NCBI GenBank assembly: GCA_964522215.1 | Contig: CAZFVR010000031.1 | Coordinates: 1 to 15,864, forward strand | Direction: 5' to 3' | DNA from: CAG-390 sp964522215 | Lineage (GTDB): Bacteria > Bacillota > Clostridia > Oscillospirales > CAG-272 | DNA length: 15,864 nucleotides | Shown: in pieces, positions 8,057-14,496 of the stretch | How the letters are laid out: every line of letters begins with the position of its first letter | Numbering within the stretch: the stretch's first letter is position 1 | Notes under the pieces: generated by a model | Databases searched by the model: none | Told to the model about the DNA's origin: nothing | Seen by the model: the letters and a program-made list of their open reading frames with translations, nothing else | Translations under genes and position numbers: made by a program

Positions 8057-8872
8057 TCAAACGCCGATAGATCTCAAATACTCGCGGCTCTTGGCGGCGC
8101 ACTCCATCGGGCTGAGACCCATGGATTCCTTATCCTGCTCAACAATGAGCCACTCGCTGCCGGCTTCCTCCGCAGCCTTGATGATGGCGGGGAAGTTTTG
8201 CAGTCCTGCGCCGATGGGGCGGAACTCAAAGCCGGAGGGACGGCGGGGTGCGGCGTTCTCGATGCCGATAAGCTCGTACATATCGTCGCTCTTCTCGCCA
8301 AAGAAGTCCTTAAGGTGAACAACAGGTGCGCGGCCGGCGTATTTTTTGATGTACGCGGCGGGATCCTCGCCTCCAACGTTTACCCAGCAGGTGTCAAGCT
8401 CGGTGGCAAGCAGATCAGCGGGCACGGTATCGTAAAGGATGTCCAGCGCGTATTTGCCGTCTATCTTTAAAAATTCAAAATCGTGGTTGTGGTAGAGCAT
8501 TTGAATGCCCAGCTTTTTGGCGGCCTTTGAGATGATGGAGATGAATTCCACAACAAACTCAAAATTGGGCGTGCCGGGGCGGTGGATATCGTTGAGGTAG
8601 GGCACGGCTACGTATTTGCAGCCGATCTCGGCGTACTGGGTGAGTACTCCGCAGGGGTCCTTGAGCATATCAACGTAAGGGACGTGGGCGGAGATGGGGG
8701 TAAGACCTATCTCGGCGCACATAGCCTTGACATCTGCGGCGCTGTGACCGTAAAGACCGGCAAACTCAACGCCGTCGTAGCCCATATCGCGGATCTTTTG
8801 CAGCGTGCCGCGCAGATCGGCGGCCGCTTCCTCACGGACAGAATAGACTTGGATCGCAACCGGAAGTGACAT
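8057..8872 (-). CDS. Sugar phosphate isomerase/epimerase-like TIM-barrel protein
   Basis: A 271-residue protein of the xylose isomerase-like TIM-barrel superfamily (AP endonuclease 2 fold, COG1082), which includes inosose dehydratases, epimerases and 3-keto-sugar hydrolases. Visible metal-site features are Glu36 in the GYDGVEF segment, the HNHDFEF segment, the ELDTCW segment, the VHLKD segment and the IVEQD segment near the C-terminus. I choose the ATG at 8872, which starts directly with the family-typical beta strand. The ATG at 8917 has no ribosome binding site and adds residues encoded by a hairpin. The ribosome binding site at 8872 is weak (AGGG). It is the first gene of a unit with the Gfo/Idh protein, a pairing that commonly acts on keto-sugars. 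Exact reaction unknown. Confidence 0.88.
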   Translation of the reverse strand: MSLPVAIQVYSVREEAAADLRGTLQKIRDMGYDGVEFAGLYGHSAADVKAMCAEIGLTPISAHVPYVDMLKDPCGVLTQYAEIGCKYVAVPYLNDIHRPGTPNFEFVVEFISIISKAAKKLGIQMLYHNHDFEFLKIDGKYALDILYDTVPADLLATELDTCWVNVGGEDPAAYIKKYAGRAPVVHLKDFFGEKSDDMYELIGIENAAPRRPSGFEFRPIGAGLQNFPAIIKAAEEAGSEWLIVEQDKESMGLSPMECAAKSREYLRSIGV

Positions 8873-8888
8873 TTTTTCAAAACCCTGA

Positions 8889-8906
8889 CTTTCGCCTTGG
8901 CGAAAG
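8889..8906 (-). other. Perfect short hairpin before the TIM-barrel gene start
   Basis: CTTTCGCC and GGCGAAAG are separated by two bases, 17 bases before the preferred start codon and directly upstream of the weak AGGG ribosome binding site. It may modulate translation start. If the ATG at 8917 were used, it would be coding instead. Confidence 0.35.
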
Positions 8907-8963
8907 CTTCCTTTCATTGTTTTTGTTAGGTTGGGTAGCAGCTGGTGGGCATAGTATCCGCGG

Positions 8964-8997
8964 GTGCCCGGGAAGCACAGCTCCCGGCGGGCACACC
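8964..8997 (-). other. GC-rich stem-loop in the 5' leader of the TIM-barrel/Gfo unit
   Basis: GTGCCCG...CGGGCAC outer arms with an alternative inner CCGGGA/TCCCGG pairing lie between the promoter (-10 at 9017-9022) and the first gene. No T-run follows in the direction of transcription, so it is a leader structure rather than a terminator. Confidence 0.4.
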
Positions 8998-9016
8998 TCT
9001 AATACTGCTTAATTAT

Positions 9017-9045
9017 ATTATAAGACAATTAATGCGCATTTTCAA
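9017..9045 (-). promoter_or_regulatory. Sigma-A promoter of the TIM-barrel/Gfo-Idh unit
   Basis: On the minus strand TTGAAA (9045-9040) and TATAAT (9022-9017) are separated by exactly 17 bases in an AT-rich stretch. The predicted start near 9010 gives a leader of about 140 bases before ATG 8872. Confidence 0.8.
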
Positions 9046-9102
9046 GACAATAATAGCGTTTTTTTGGACTTTTATTGCACTTTGGGATAGTGCGGTCAAA
9101 AG

Positions 9103-9132
9103 GCTCGTTTGCGCTCGTTTGCGCTCGTTTGC
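9103..9132. repeat. Three perfect tandem copies of a 10-bp unit
   Basis: The unit GCTCGTTTGC repeats at 9103-9112, 9113-9122 and 9123-9132, beginning 6 bases past the stop of the GpsA-family gene. It matches the helical pitch and may be replication slippage; no function is evident. Confidence 0.85.
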
Positions 9133-9138
9133 GGGATA

Positions 9139-10188
9139 TCACATCTCTCCAAGGCAAAAGCTATCCCACGGGATATCGACCGGGGCTTTTTTGGTGATGA
9201 TATCGTCAACATGCATCAAAAGCGGCAGCCGTTTGGCATCCATCTCTCCGCGGGCGGCGCGGATGCGCACGGCGCGGGCGACCCTTTCCGCCACGACCAG
9301 CGATTCAAGCGTGACCCCGCTGAGCTCGGCGCGCGCGGCATCGATATCCAGCCCGCTGCCAAGCAGTATGCCTATCTGCCTTGTACGGCCGCCGTAGACC
9401 GTTACATAGAGATCCCCCACGCCAACGCAGAGATTTTTTATATCCCCCGCGCCCTGGTGCTGTAAAAGCAGAGCCATCTCGCTCACCGCCTGACCGAACA
9501 CCGCTGCCTGCGAGTTGAAATGCAGCTCGCTGTCAATGCCAAAGCGGCGCCGGTTAAGTCCTATCGTCAGCGCAACGGCAAGCGCGTAGCCGTTTTTCAG
9601 TGCAACTGCGCTCTCAATGCCGCAAACATCGGTGCTGATGCCGACGTGATAAGACCCTGTCGCCATCAATCCGCGCAGATAGCGCAGTGTCTCGGGGTCG
9701 CGGCCGCAAAAGATGACCTCGGTGTGGTCGTCCTGCACCAGCTCGTAGCTGGTACACGGACCGCCAATGGCGTTAAGGCTGACCTGCTTGCCCGCCTCGT
9801 CCAGCATCTGCTGCCAAACGTCAAGATATGTAAGCAATCTGCCGTCCGGTGTGTCCATAAGTCCCTTTGTTACGCTGAGCACCGGTATGCCGTCCGGCAA
9901 TATCGGGAGTATCTCCCGACCAAACCACTCAACGCCAAAGCTTGAAACGCCGCATATCACCACCTCCGCGCCACAAAGCGCACTCTCGGTCTCGGCGGCA
10001 AAATAGCTTTGCACGCCCTGCGGAAAGCTTTTGGGGAGCTTGGGGTGTCGTCCGTCACGGCGGACGGCGCGTATCACCTCATCGTCAAGCGGTGTACCGA
10101 CCAGCCGCACTTCGTGACCGTTCTCGCGCGCGGGGAAAGCCAGCGCCGAGCCCATCATACCGGCGCCGATTATAGTTATAACAGCCAT
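9139..10188 (-). CDS. GpsA-family NAD(P)-dependent glycerol-3-phosphate dehydrogenase (divergent)
   Basis: A 349-residue protein of the NAD(P)-dependent glycerol-3-phosphate dehydrogenase family, which interconverts dihydroxyacetone phosphate and glycerol 3-phosphate. The nucleotide-binding GxGxxG is at G8-A-G10...G13, the catalytic lysine of the ALKN motif is K198, and a G-V-G-D-L segment followed by R-T-R matches the substrate-domain signature. AAAGGAGG 6 bases upstream fixes the start at 10188 rather than 10242. Several usually conserved stretches differ: the SGP-type loop is GGPCTSYE and the serine-rich segment after GVGDL is VTVYGG. It follows the transketolase pair by 108 bases with no promoter seen, so it probably belongs to that operon. 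It may act on a related hydroxy-phosphate rather than serve phospholipid synthesis (inference). Confidence 0.8.
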   Translation of the reverse strand: MAVITIIGAGMMGSALAFPARENGHEVRLVGTPLDDEVIRAVRRDGRHPKLPKSFPQGVQSYFAAETESALCGAEVVICGVSSFGVEWFGREILPILPDGIPVLSVTKGLMDTPDGRLLTYLDVWQQMLDEAGKQVSLNAIGGPCTSYELVQDDHTEVIFCGRDPETLRYLRGLMATGSYHVGISTDVCGIESAVALKNGYALAVALTIGLNRRRFGIDSELHFNSQAAVFGQAVSEMALLLQHQGAGDIKNLCVGVGDLYVTVYGGRTRQIGILLGSGLDIDAARAELSGVTLESLVVAERVARAVRIRAARGEMDAKRLPLLMHVDDIITKKAPVDIPWDSFCLGEM

Positions 10189-10244
10189 TTTTTCCTCCTT
10201 TTTAGCGTGCGTGCCGCCAAAGCAGCGGACGGCGAAGCGCAAGA

Positions 10245-10284
10245 CCCCGGATCGCTTGCGGTTTTACCTTAAAGCGACCCGGGG
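10245..10284 (-). other. 13-bp stem-loop between transketolase C-subunit and GpsA-family genes
   Basis: Arms 10245-10257 and 10272-10284 pair over 13 positions. The one non-Watson-Crick position is G-U in minus-strand RNA but A-C in plus-strand RNA, so the fold favours the operon transcript. No U-run follows, so read-through with processing or partial attenuation is more likely than full termination. Confidence 0.5.
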
Positions 10285-10296
10285 TGTATTATTTGA

Positions 10297-11265
10297 TCAT
10301 TTCTTAAGTGCTACTGCGGCGCGAGCCTTTGCGGCGATGTTTTGCGGTGTGAGACCGTACATCTCAAGCAGCGCGGGAACCTTACCGGAGCGACCAAAGC
10401 GATCCTCAACTCCAACGCGGAGCACGGGCGCACCGCCAAGCTCTCCGACCGCCTCGCTGACGGCAGAGCCGAGTCCGCCAATGATATTATGCTCCTCGGC
10501 GGTAACGATAGCGCCGGTAGCGGCCAGATCCTCGGCAATATTCTCCTTATCAAGCGGCTTTATGGTGTGCACGTTGACAACGCGGGCGGAAATACCCTCG
10601 GCATCCAGCAGGCGGGCGGCCTCAAGTGCCATATCCACCATGATACCGGTCGCCATGATGGTCACATCGCGTCCGTCGCGCAGTATAAGGTTTTTGCCAA
10701 ACTCAAACTTGTAGCTCTCGCTGTCAAACAGTACGGGAACTGCCAGTCTGCCAAAGCGGAGGTATACCGGGCCCTCGTAATTAATGGCCCATTCAACGGC
10801 GGCGCGTGCCTCGGTGGCATCGGCGGGGTTGACTATAGCCATACCGGGGATGGTACGCATGGTGCCGATATCCTCAAGGCACTGGTGGGTGGCGCCGTCC
10901 TCACCAACGGTGATACCGGCGTGTGTTGCGCCTATCTTTACGTTGAGGTGGGGATAGGCTATCGAGTTTCTTATCTGCTCAAAGGCACGACCCGCGGCAA
11001 ACATTGCAAAGGTGGATGCAAACGGGAGCTTGCCCGCGGCGGCAAGTCCTGCGGCAACCGTCATCATGTTGCCCTCGGCAATGCCGCAGTCAAAAAAGCG
11101 ATCCGGGAATTTCTTTTTAAATACGCCTGTCTTGGTGGCGGCGGCAAGGTCGGCATCAAGAACTACAAAATCATATTTATCGCCAAATTCGGCAAGAGCA
11201 TTGCCGTAGGCCTCGCGGGTGGCGATCTTTTCGGTCTTTTCGGTCATTTTGATCAATTCAGCCAT
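10297..11265 (-). CDS. Transketolase, C-terminal subunit (split transketolase)
   Basis: A 322-residue subunit with the pyrimidine-binding domain and C-terminal domain of transketolase. The thiamine diphosphate-activating glutamate is E64 in the CGIAEGNM segment. A TFAMF segment and the GEDGATHQ segment follow, as in transketolase and DXP synthase-type proteins. The C-terminal domain has the EEHNIIGGLGS segment typical of split transketolases. GGAGG 8 bases before the ATG fixes the start. It lies 15 bases after the N-subunit gene. The two together form one functional enzyme that moves two-carbon ketol units between sugar phosphates. Split forms often belong to dedicated catabolic operons in Clostridia, so this need not be the central pentose-phosphate enzyme. 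Confidence 0.93.
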   Translation of the reverse strand: MAELIKMTEKTEKIATREAYGNALAEFGDKYDFVVLDADLAAATKTGVFKKKFPDRFFDCGIAEGNMMTVAAGLAAAGKLPFASTFAMFAAGRAFEQIRNSIAYPHLNVKIGATHAGITVGEDGATHQCLEDIGTMRTIPGMAIVNPADATEARAAVEWAINYEGPVYLRFGRLAVPVLFDSESYKFEFGKNLILRDGRDVTIMATGIMVDMALEAARLLDAEGISARVVNVHTIKPLDKENIAEDLAATGAIVTAEEHNIIGGLGSAVSEAVGELGGAPVLRVGVEDRFGRSGKVPALLEMYGLTPQNIAAKARAAVALKK

Positions 11266-11280
11266 TTTTATGCCTCCAAC

Positions 11281-12114
11281 TTATTGCTGTACGGCGGCAA
11301 GGATCTCGGCCTTGGCCGCTTCGTATTCGGCATCGCTCGGCGCTTTGCCGTGCCATCCGACCTGATCCTCCATAAAGGAGACGCCCTTGCCCTTTACCGA
11401 GTGGGCAATGATGGCCGTGGGCTTGCCGTGGCACTCTCGTGCGGCGCGGAATGCGGCCTCAAGCGATTCAAAATCATGCGCATCGGCCTCAACTACGTTA
11501 AATCCGAACGCCTCAAACTTTTTATCGTGCGGGGTGGGATCCATAACCTCGCTGATGCGGCCGTCTATCTGCAGACCGTTAAGGTCAAGCACAAAGCAAA
11601 GGTTATCAAGCTTGTAGTGGGCGGCAAACATGGCGGCCTCCCAGACCTGACCCTCCTCGCTCTCGCCGTCGCCGACGATGGCATAGGTGCGGCTGTTGTT
11701 TTTATCAAGCTTTGCGGCAAGCGCCATGCCGCAGGCGGCAGAAACACCAAGACCCAGTGAGCCGGTGGTCATATCAACGCCCGGCGTGCCCTTCATATCA
11801 GGGTGGCCCTGGAGATAGGAATCCACGCGGCGCAGGGAGAGAAGATCCTCTGCGGGGAAGTAGCCGCGCTCGGCAAGCACCGAGTAGAGCGCGGGGGCGG
11901 TGTGACCCTTTGAAAGCACCAGTCTGTCACGACCCGCAGCGTGAGGGTCGCGGGGGTCGATGTTCATCTCTTCAAAATAAAGATATGTAAGAATATCCGC
12001 GACGGAGAGCGATCCGCCCGGATGGCCGGAAGCCGCCGCATGCGTTGAGGCAAGCACGCCGAGACGCACGTTTGCCGCATGCTGTTTAAGCTCTGAAAGC
12101 TTTGTTTTTTCCAT
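11281..12114 (-). CDS. Transketolase, N-terminal subunit (split transketolase)
   Basis: A 277-residue subunit carrying the diphosphate-binding domain of transketolase. H31 in the SGHPGGSLS segment and H71 in the SKGH segment correspond to conserved active-site histidines. The thiamine diphosphate/Mg motif runs from G148-D-G-E151 to N179. It lacks the pyrimidine domain, which the next gene supplies. The start is 12114, with GGAGG 7 bases upstream. The longer in-frame start at 12162 lies within the promoter's -10/spacer region and is rejected. This is the first gene of the operon, driven by the promoter at 12151-12179 and followed by the C-subunit and probably the GpsA-family dehydrogenase. Confidence 0.93.
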   Translation of the reverse strand: MEKTKLSELKQHAANVRLGVLASTHAAASGHPGGSLSVADILTYLYFEEMNIDPRDPHAAGRDRLVLSKGHTAPALYSVLAERGYFPAEDLLSLRRVDSYLQGHPDMKGTPGVDMTTGSLGLGVSAACGMALAAKLDKNNSRTYAIVGDGESEEGQVWEAAMFAAHYKLDNLCFVLDLNGLQIDGRISEVMDPTPHDKKFEAFGFNVVEADAHDFESLEAAFRAARECHGKPTAIIAHSVKGKGVSFMEDQVGWHGKAPSDAEYEAAKAEILAAVQQ

Positions 12115-12150
12115 TTTGATCCTCCGTAATGGGGCAATTTTTTCAATATA

Positions 12151-12179
12151 ATTATAATACAAAACCCCCGCTTTGTCAA
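12151..12179 (-). promoter_or_regulatory. Sigma-A promoter of the transketolase operon
   Basis: On the minus strand a consensus TTGACA (12179-12174) and TATAAT (12156-12151) are exactly 17 bases apart. The predicted start is near 12144, about 30 bases before the ATG, leaving room only for a short leader. Confidence 0.88.
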
Positions 12180-12387
12180 GGCTTTTTAGATCTCGGGCGG
12201 CTCTTATGCGTTATCTGAACTTCATGCTCCGAGGGCGGGGGTAGCAAGGCCGTAACTGTCCTTGTCAATTCAGTTGGGATCGACACATCAGCATCTGTCA
12301 AACTTTGCTTTTTATCTGTCTTTAAGCAAAATATCACTCCAAGCTGCGAAATATCACTCCGCGCTTCGCGCACGCGAAGCGCAACAC
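12180..12387. other. Intergenic region with no supported gene
   Basis: Between the transketolase promoter and the DUF1846 terminator there is no credible gene. A 65-codon minus-strand frame here has no ribosome binding site and mostly reads the short repeats at 12331-12382, so I leave it out. Apart from those repeats I see nothing recognisable. Confidence 0.6.
12331..12382. repeat. Short interspersed-type repeat: two ATATCACTCC copies and a 10-bp inverted repeat
   Basis: ATATCACTCC occurs at 12331-12340 and 12351-12360 with a 20-base period, followed by a perfect 10-bp inverted repeat with a two-base gap (GCGCTTCGCG/CGCGAAGCGC, 12361-12382). Read on the minus strand this gives GGAGTGATAT units next to GCGAAGCG-type palindromes. 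From memory this style resembles small interspersed repeats of gut Clostridia; that likeness is unverified. Confidence 0.6.
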
Positions 12388-12419
12388 AAAAAGCTTCCCG
12401 CGCGGCGGGAAGCTTTTTT
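12388..12419. terminator. Bidirectional rho-independent terminator after DUF1846 gene
   Basis: AAGCTTCCCGC and GCGGGAAGCTT form an 11-bp stem flanked by A-runs on the left and T-runs on the right, so both strands read as hairpin plus U-run. It lies 17 bases past the DUF1846 stop and would end that transcript. Confidence 0.9.
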
Positions 12420-12435
12420 ACCTATCACCTGTTTT

Positions 12436-13920
12436 TTATTTATGGTGCAGCTTTTTGGTCTGATACATCGGCTCGTATGTGAGGTTGATGCCAAGCTTTT
12501 TCAGCAGGTTTTCGTCCACCTGCGAGAGTATCACTGTTGAGTGCGCCTCACAGCCGCGCAGCTTTGCCAGCTGCTCCACCGCTCTGGCGGCGGCGGGGGA
12601 GGTCACGGCGCAGACCGAAAGCGCGATAAGTATCTCGTCGGTATGCAGGCGCGGGTTGTGGTTGCCGAGGTAATCGACCTTAAGCGACTGTATCGGCTCG
12701 ATTATCGCGGGCGCGATAAGATCCAGCGAATCATCAATTCCGCCCAGCGCCTTCAGCGCATTCATAAGCATTGCCGAGGTCGCACCAAGCAGGTTTGAGG
12801 TCTTGCCGGTGATTATCTCCCCCCCGGGCAGCTCGATGGCGGCCGCGGGTGCACCGGTGGCATCCCGCTTGGCAAGCGCCGCGGCAATTACCGGCCTATC
12901 CTCTGCCGTCAGCCCCGCCTGTTTCATCTGCATCTCATGCTTATAAACGATATCCGCGCCTATGTTGCCCCGCTTTTGCTCGCAAAGCGCGTTGTAATAA
13001 CGGCGAATTATCTCCTGGTTGGCCGCGGCGCGCACCGCCTCGTCATCGGTTATGCAAAAGCCCGCCATGTTCACGCCCATATCGGTGGGCGATCTGTAGG
13101 GACAGCGCCCAAGTATCATCTCAAGCGTGGCCTGCACGACAGGGAAGATCTCAATATCGCGGTTGTAGTTTACGGTGGTCTCGCCGTACGCATCAAGGTG
13201 GAACGGGTCGATCATGTTTATATCCGAAAGATCGGTGGTGGCGGCCTCGTAAGCGATGTTTACCGGGTGGCGCAGCGGCAGATTCCAGACCGGGAAGGTC
13301 TCAAATTTGGCGTATCCGGATTTTATACCGCGCACATTGTCGTTGTAGATCTGCGAGAGGCACACCGCCATCTTGCCGCTGCCGGGCCCCGGCGCGGTCA
13401 CGATAACGAGCGGACGCTCTGTCTTTATCCAATCATTTTTGCCGTAGCCCTCGGAGCTGATTATCTTTGAGACGTTGCTGGGGTAGCCCTCTATCGAGTA
13501 GTGACGATACACCGGCACGCCAAGCGACTTTAATTTTTCGCGAAACGCGCGCGCCGCGGGCTGAGACTCGTACCTTGTAAGCACAACACTGCCCACAAAC
13601 AGCCCAAAATGACGAAAAACATCGATAAGGCGCAAAACATCCTCATCATATGTAATGCCAAGGTCGCCGCGCTTTTTGTTTTTTTCAATGTCGCCGGCGT
13701 TTATCACTATCATCACCTCGGCCTGATCGCGCAATTCAAGCAGCATACGCAGCTTGCTGTCCGGCTCAAAGCCCGGCAGAACGCGCGCTGCGTGGTTGTC
13801 GTCGTACAGCTTACCGCCAAATTCAAGATACAGCTTGCCGCCAAACTCGGCAATGCGCTCGCGTATGTGCTCCGATTGGAGCTTTAGATATTTCCCGTTG
13901 TCAAAACCCGTTTTGCTCAT
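12436..13920 (-). CDS. DUF1846 domain-containing protein
   Basis: A 494-residue soluble protein matching the DUF1846 family (PF08903) in length and sequence pattern. The N-terminal part has the KLYLEFGGKL and ARVLPGFEPD segments typical of the family. A glycine-rich loop at residues 174-184 (VTAPGPGSGKM) resembles a nucleotide-binding P-loop, although residue 177 is Pro where a strict Walker A has Gly or Ala. The start is 13920, where GGGGAG lies 9 bases upstream; the ATG at 13929 abuts that site. It is a single-gene unit with its own promoter and terminator. Structures of the family exist to my knowledge, but no reaction is established. No signal peptide or membrane segment is visible. Residues 25-38 contain a near-duplicate EFGGKLY, seen also at the DNA level. 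Confidence 0.9.
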   Translation of the reverse strand: MSKTGFDNGKYLKLQSEHIRERIAEFGGKLYLEFGGKLYDDNHAARVLPGFEPDSKLRMLLELRDQAEVMIVINAGDIEKNKKRGDLGITYDEDVLRLIDVFRHFGLFVGSVVLTRYESQPAARAFREKLKSLGVPVYRHYSIEGYPSNVSKIISSEGYGKNDWIKTERPLVIVTAPGPGSGKMAVCLSQIYNDNVRGIKSGYAKFETFPVWNLPLRHPVNIAYEAATTDLSDINMIDPFHLDAYGETTVNYNRDIEIFPVVQATLEMILGRCPYRSPTDMGVNMAGFCITDDEAVRAAANQEIIRRYYNALCEQKRGNIGADIVYKHEMQMKQAGLTAEDRPVIAAALAKRDATGAPAAAIELPGGEIITGKTSNLLGATSAMLMNALKALGGIDDSLDLIAPAIIEPIQSLKVDYLGNHNPRLHTDEILIALSVCAVTSPAAARAVEQLAKLRGCEAHSTVILSQVDENLLKKLGINLTYEPMYQTKKLHHK

Positions 13921-13937
13921 GATACTCATCTCCCCCT

Positions 13938-13954
13938 GATCTGCTGTGCAGATC
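13938..13954 (-). other. Hairpin directly before the DUF1846 ribosome binding site
   Basis: GATCTGC and GCAGATC form a perfect 7-bp stem with a three-base loop in the leader, directly upstream of the AGGGGGAG ribosome binding site in minus-strand RNA. It could affect ribosome access or RNA stability. Confidence 0.4.
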
Positions 13955-13969
13955 AAAAAAATCATATTT

Positions 13970-13998
13970 ATTATACAACATTCCGCGCCGCTTTTCAA
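13970..13998 (-). promoter_or_regulatory. Sigma-A promoter of the DUF1846 gene
   Basis: On the minus strand TTGAAA (13998-13993) and TATAAT (13975-13970) are exactly 17 bases apart. The start is predicted near 13963, about 40 bases before the ATG. Confidence 0.82.
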
Positions 13999-14011
13999 CC
14001 GCTTTTCAACC
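13990..14011. repeat. Perfect 11-bp tandem repeat over the DUF1846 promoter -35
   Basis: GCTTTTCAACC occurs twice head to tail (13990-14000 and 14001-14011), so the -35 hexamer TTGAAA exists in two copies one helical turn apart. Only the promoter-proximal copy has a 17-base spacer. This may be slippage or a repeated regulator site. Confidence 0.7.
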
Positions 14012-14031
14012 GGTTTTAAAATTTTTTTGGC

Positions 14032-14061
14032 GGGGAGGGAGAGCACCTCTTCTCCCTCCCC
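14032..14061. other. 11-bp hairpin between the divergent DUF1846 and secG promoters
   Basis: GGGGAGGGAGA and TCTCCCTCCCC form an 11-bp stem with an 8-base loop. Neither side is immediately followed by a T-run, and it lies between two divergent promoters, so its role is unclear. Confidence 0.45.
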
Positions 14062-14099
14062 AAATTAACAAAAAGTTCACACCGATATGCAAAAAGGGG

Positions 14100-14128
14100 T
14101 TGACACGGCGGCGGGGATATGATATAAT
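14100..14128 (+). promoter_or_regulatory. Sigma-A promoter of secG (extended -10)
   Basis: A consensus TTGACA (14100-14105), a 17-base spacer and TATAAT (14123-14128), with TGA directly before the -10, making an extended -10 element. A start near 14135 gives a leader of about 85 bases. Confidence 0.92.
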
Positions 14129-14146
14129 TAAAACTACGCATCGGAT

Positions 14147-14194
14147 CGCTCCGCCGTCTGAGTTTTTCAGAAAAGAAACGGACGCGATGGAGCG
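14147..14194 (+). other. Structured 5' leader of secG
   Basis: CGCTCC (14147-14152) pairs with GGAGCG (14189-14194), and CTGA (14158-14161) pairs with TCAG (14167-14170) inside it. The ribosome binding site GGAGG lies about 15 bases beyond, so this is a leader stem-loop. I recognise no known riboswitch. Confidence 0.4.
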
Positions 14195-14221
14195 AAAATC
14201 ATAAAATCGGAGGACACATAA

Positions 14222-14464
14222 ATGGACGCTTTTGAGATCATTATGGGTATCGTTCTTCTGGTCATGGCTCTCTTTCTTGTTGTCGCCGTGCTTTTGCAGT
14301 CCGGCAGCGACAAACGGCTTTCCGGCGCGATCGCCGGCGGGGCCGACACTTACCTCGGCAAGGAAAGAGGCAGCCGTCTTGACAAGCTGCTCAACGTTCT
14401 TACCCCCATCGTTGCCGCGGTATTTGCCGTAGCCGTCATCATCATGTACGTTATCGTTGCATAA
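14222..14464 (+). CDS. secG: Preprotein translocase subunit SecG
   Basis: An 80-residue membrane protein with the SecG layout: membrane helix 1 at about residues 5-26, a cytoplasmic loop with the conserved LLQSG segment followed by a glycine-rich GAIAGG stretch, and membrane helix 2 at about 58-78. SecG associates with SecY and SecE in the Sec channel and assists SecA-driven export. GGAGG 8 bases before the ATG supports the start. It has its own consensus promoter and a terminator directly after the stop, so it is a single-gene unit. In many Bacillota secG precedes rnr and smpB, but not here. Length and topology are normal. Confidence 0.93.
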   Translation: MDAFEIIMGIVLLVMALFLVVAVLLQSGSDKRLSGAIAGGADTYLGKERGSRLDKLLNVLTPIVAAVFAVAVIIMYVIVA

Positions 14465-14466
14465 TG

Positions 14467-14495
14467 AAAAAAGAGTCGCTTTGCGGCTCTTTTTT
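14467..14495 (+). terminator. Rho-independent terminator of secG
   Basis: AAAAAAGAGTCGC and GCGGCTCTTTTTT form a stem (one G-U pair) with a three-base loop ending in six T residues, starting 2 bases after the secG stop. The T-run almost touches the next promoter's -35 at 14497. Confidence 0.9.
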
Positions 14496-14496
14496 A

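Noticed and set aside
10342..11760. 472-codon plus-strand open frame
   Set aside because: It runs antisense across both transketolase genes, has no ribosome binding site and matches no family; an antisense shadow of the two genes.
12176..12373. 65-codon minus-strand frame upstream of transketolase
   Set aside because: No ribosome binding site, and its first part reads the GGAGTGATAT repeats; likely spurious.
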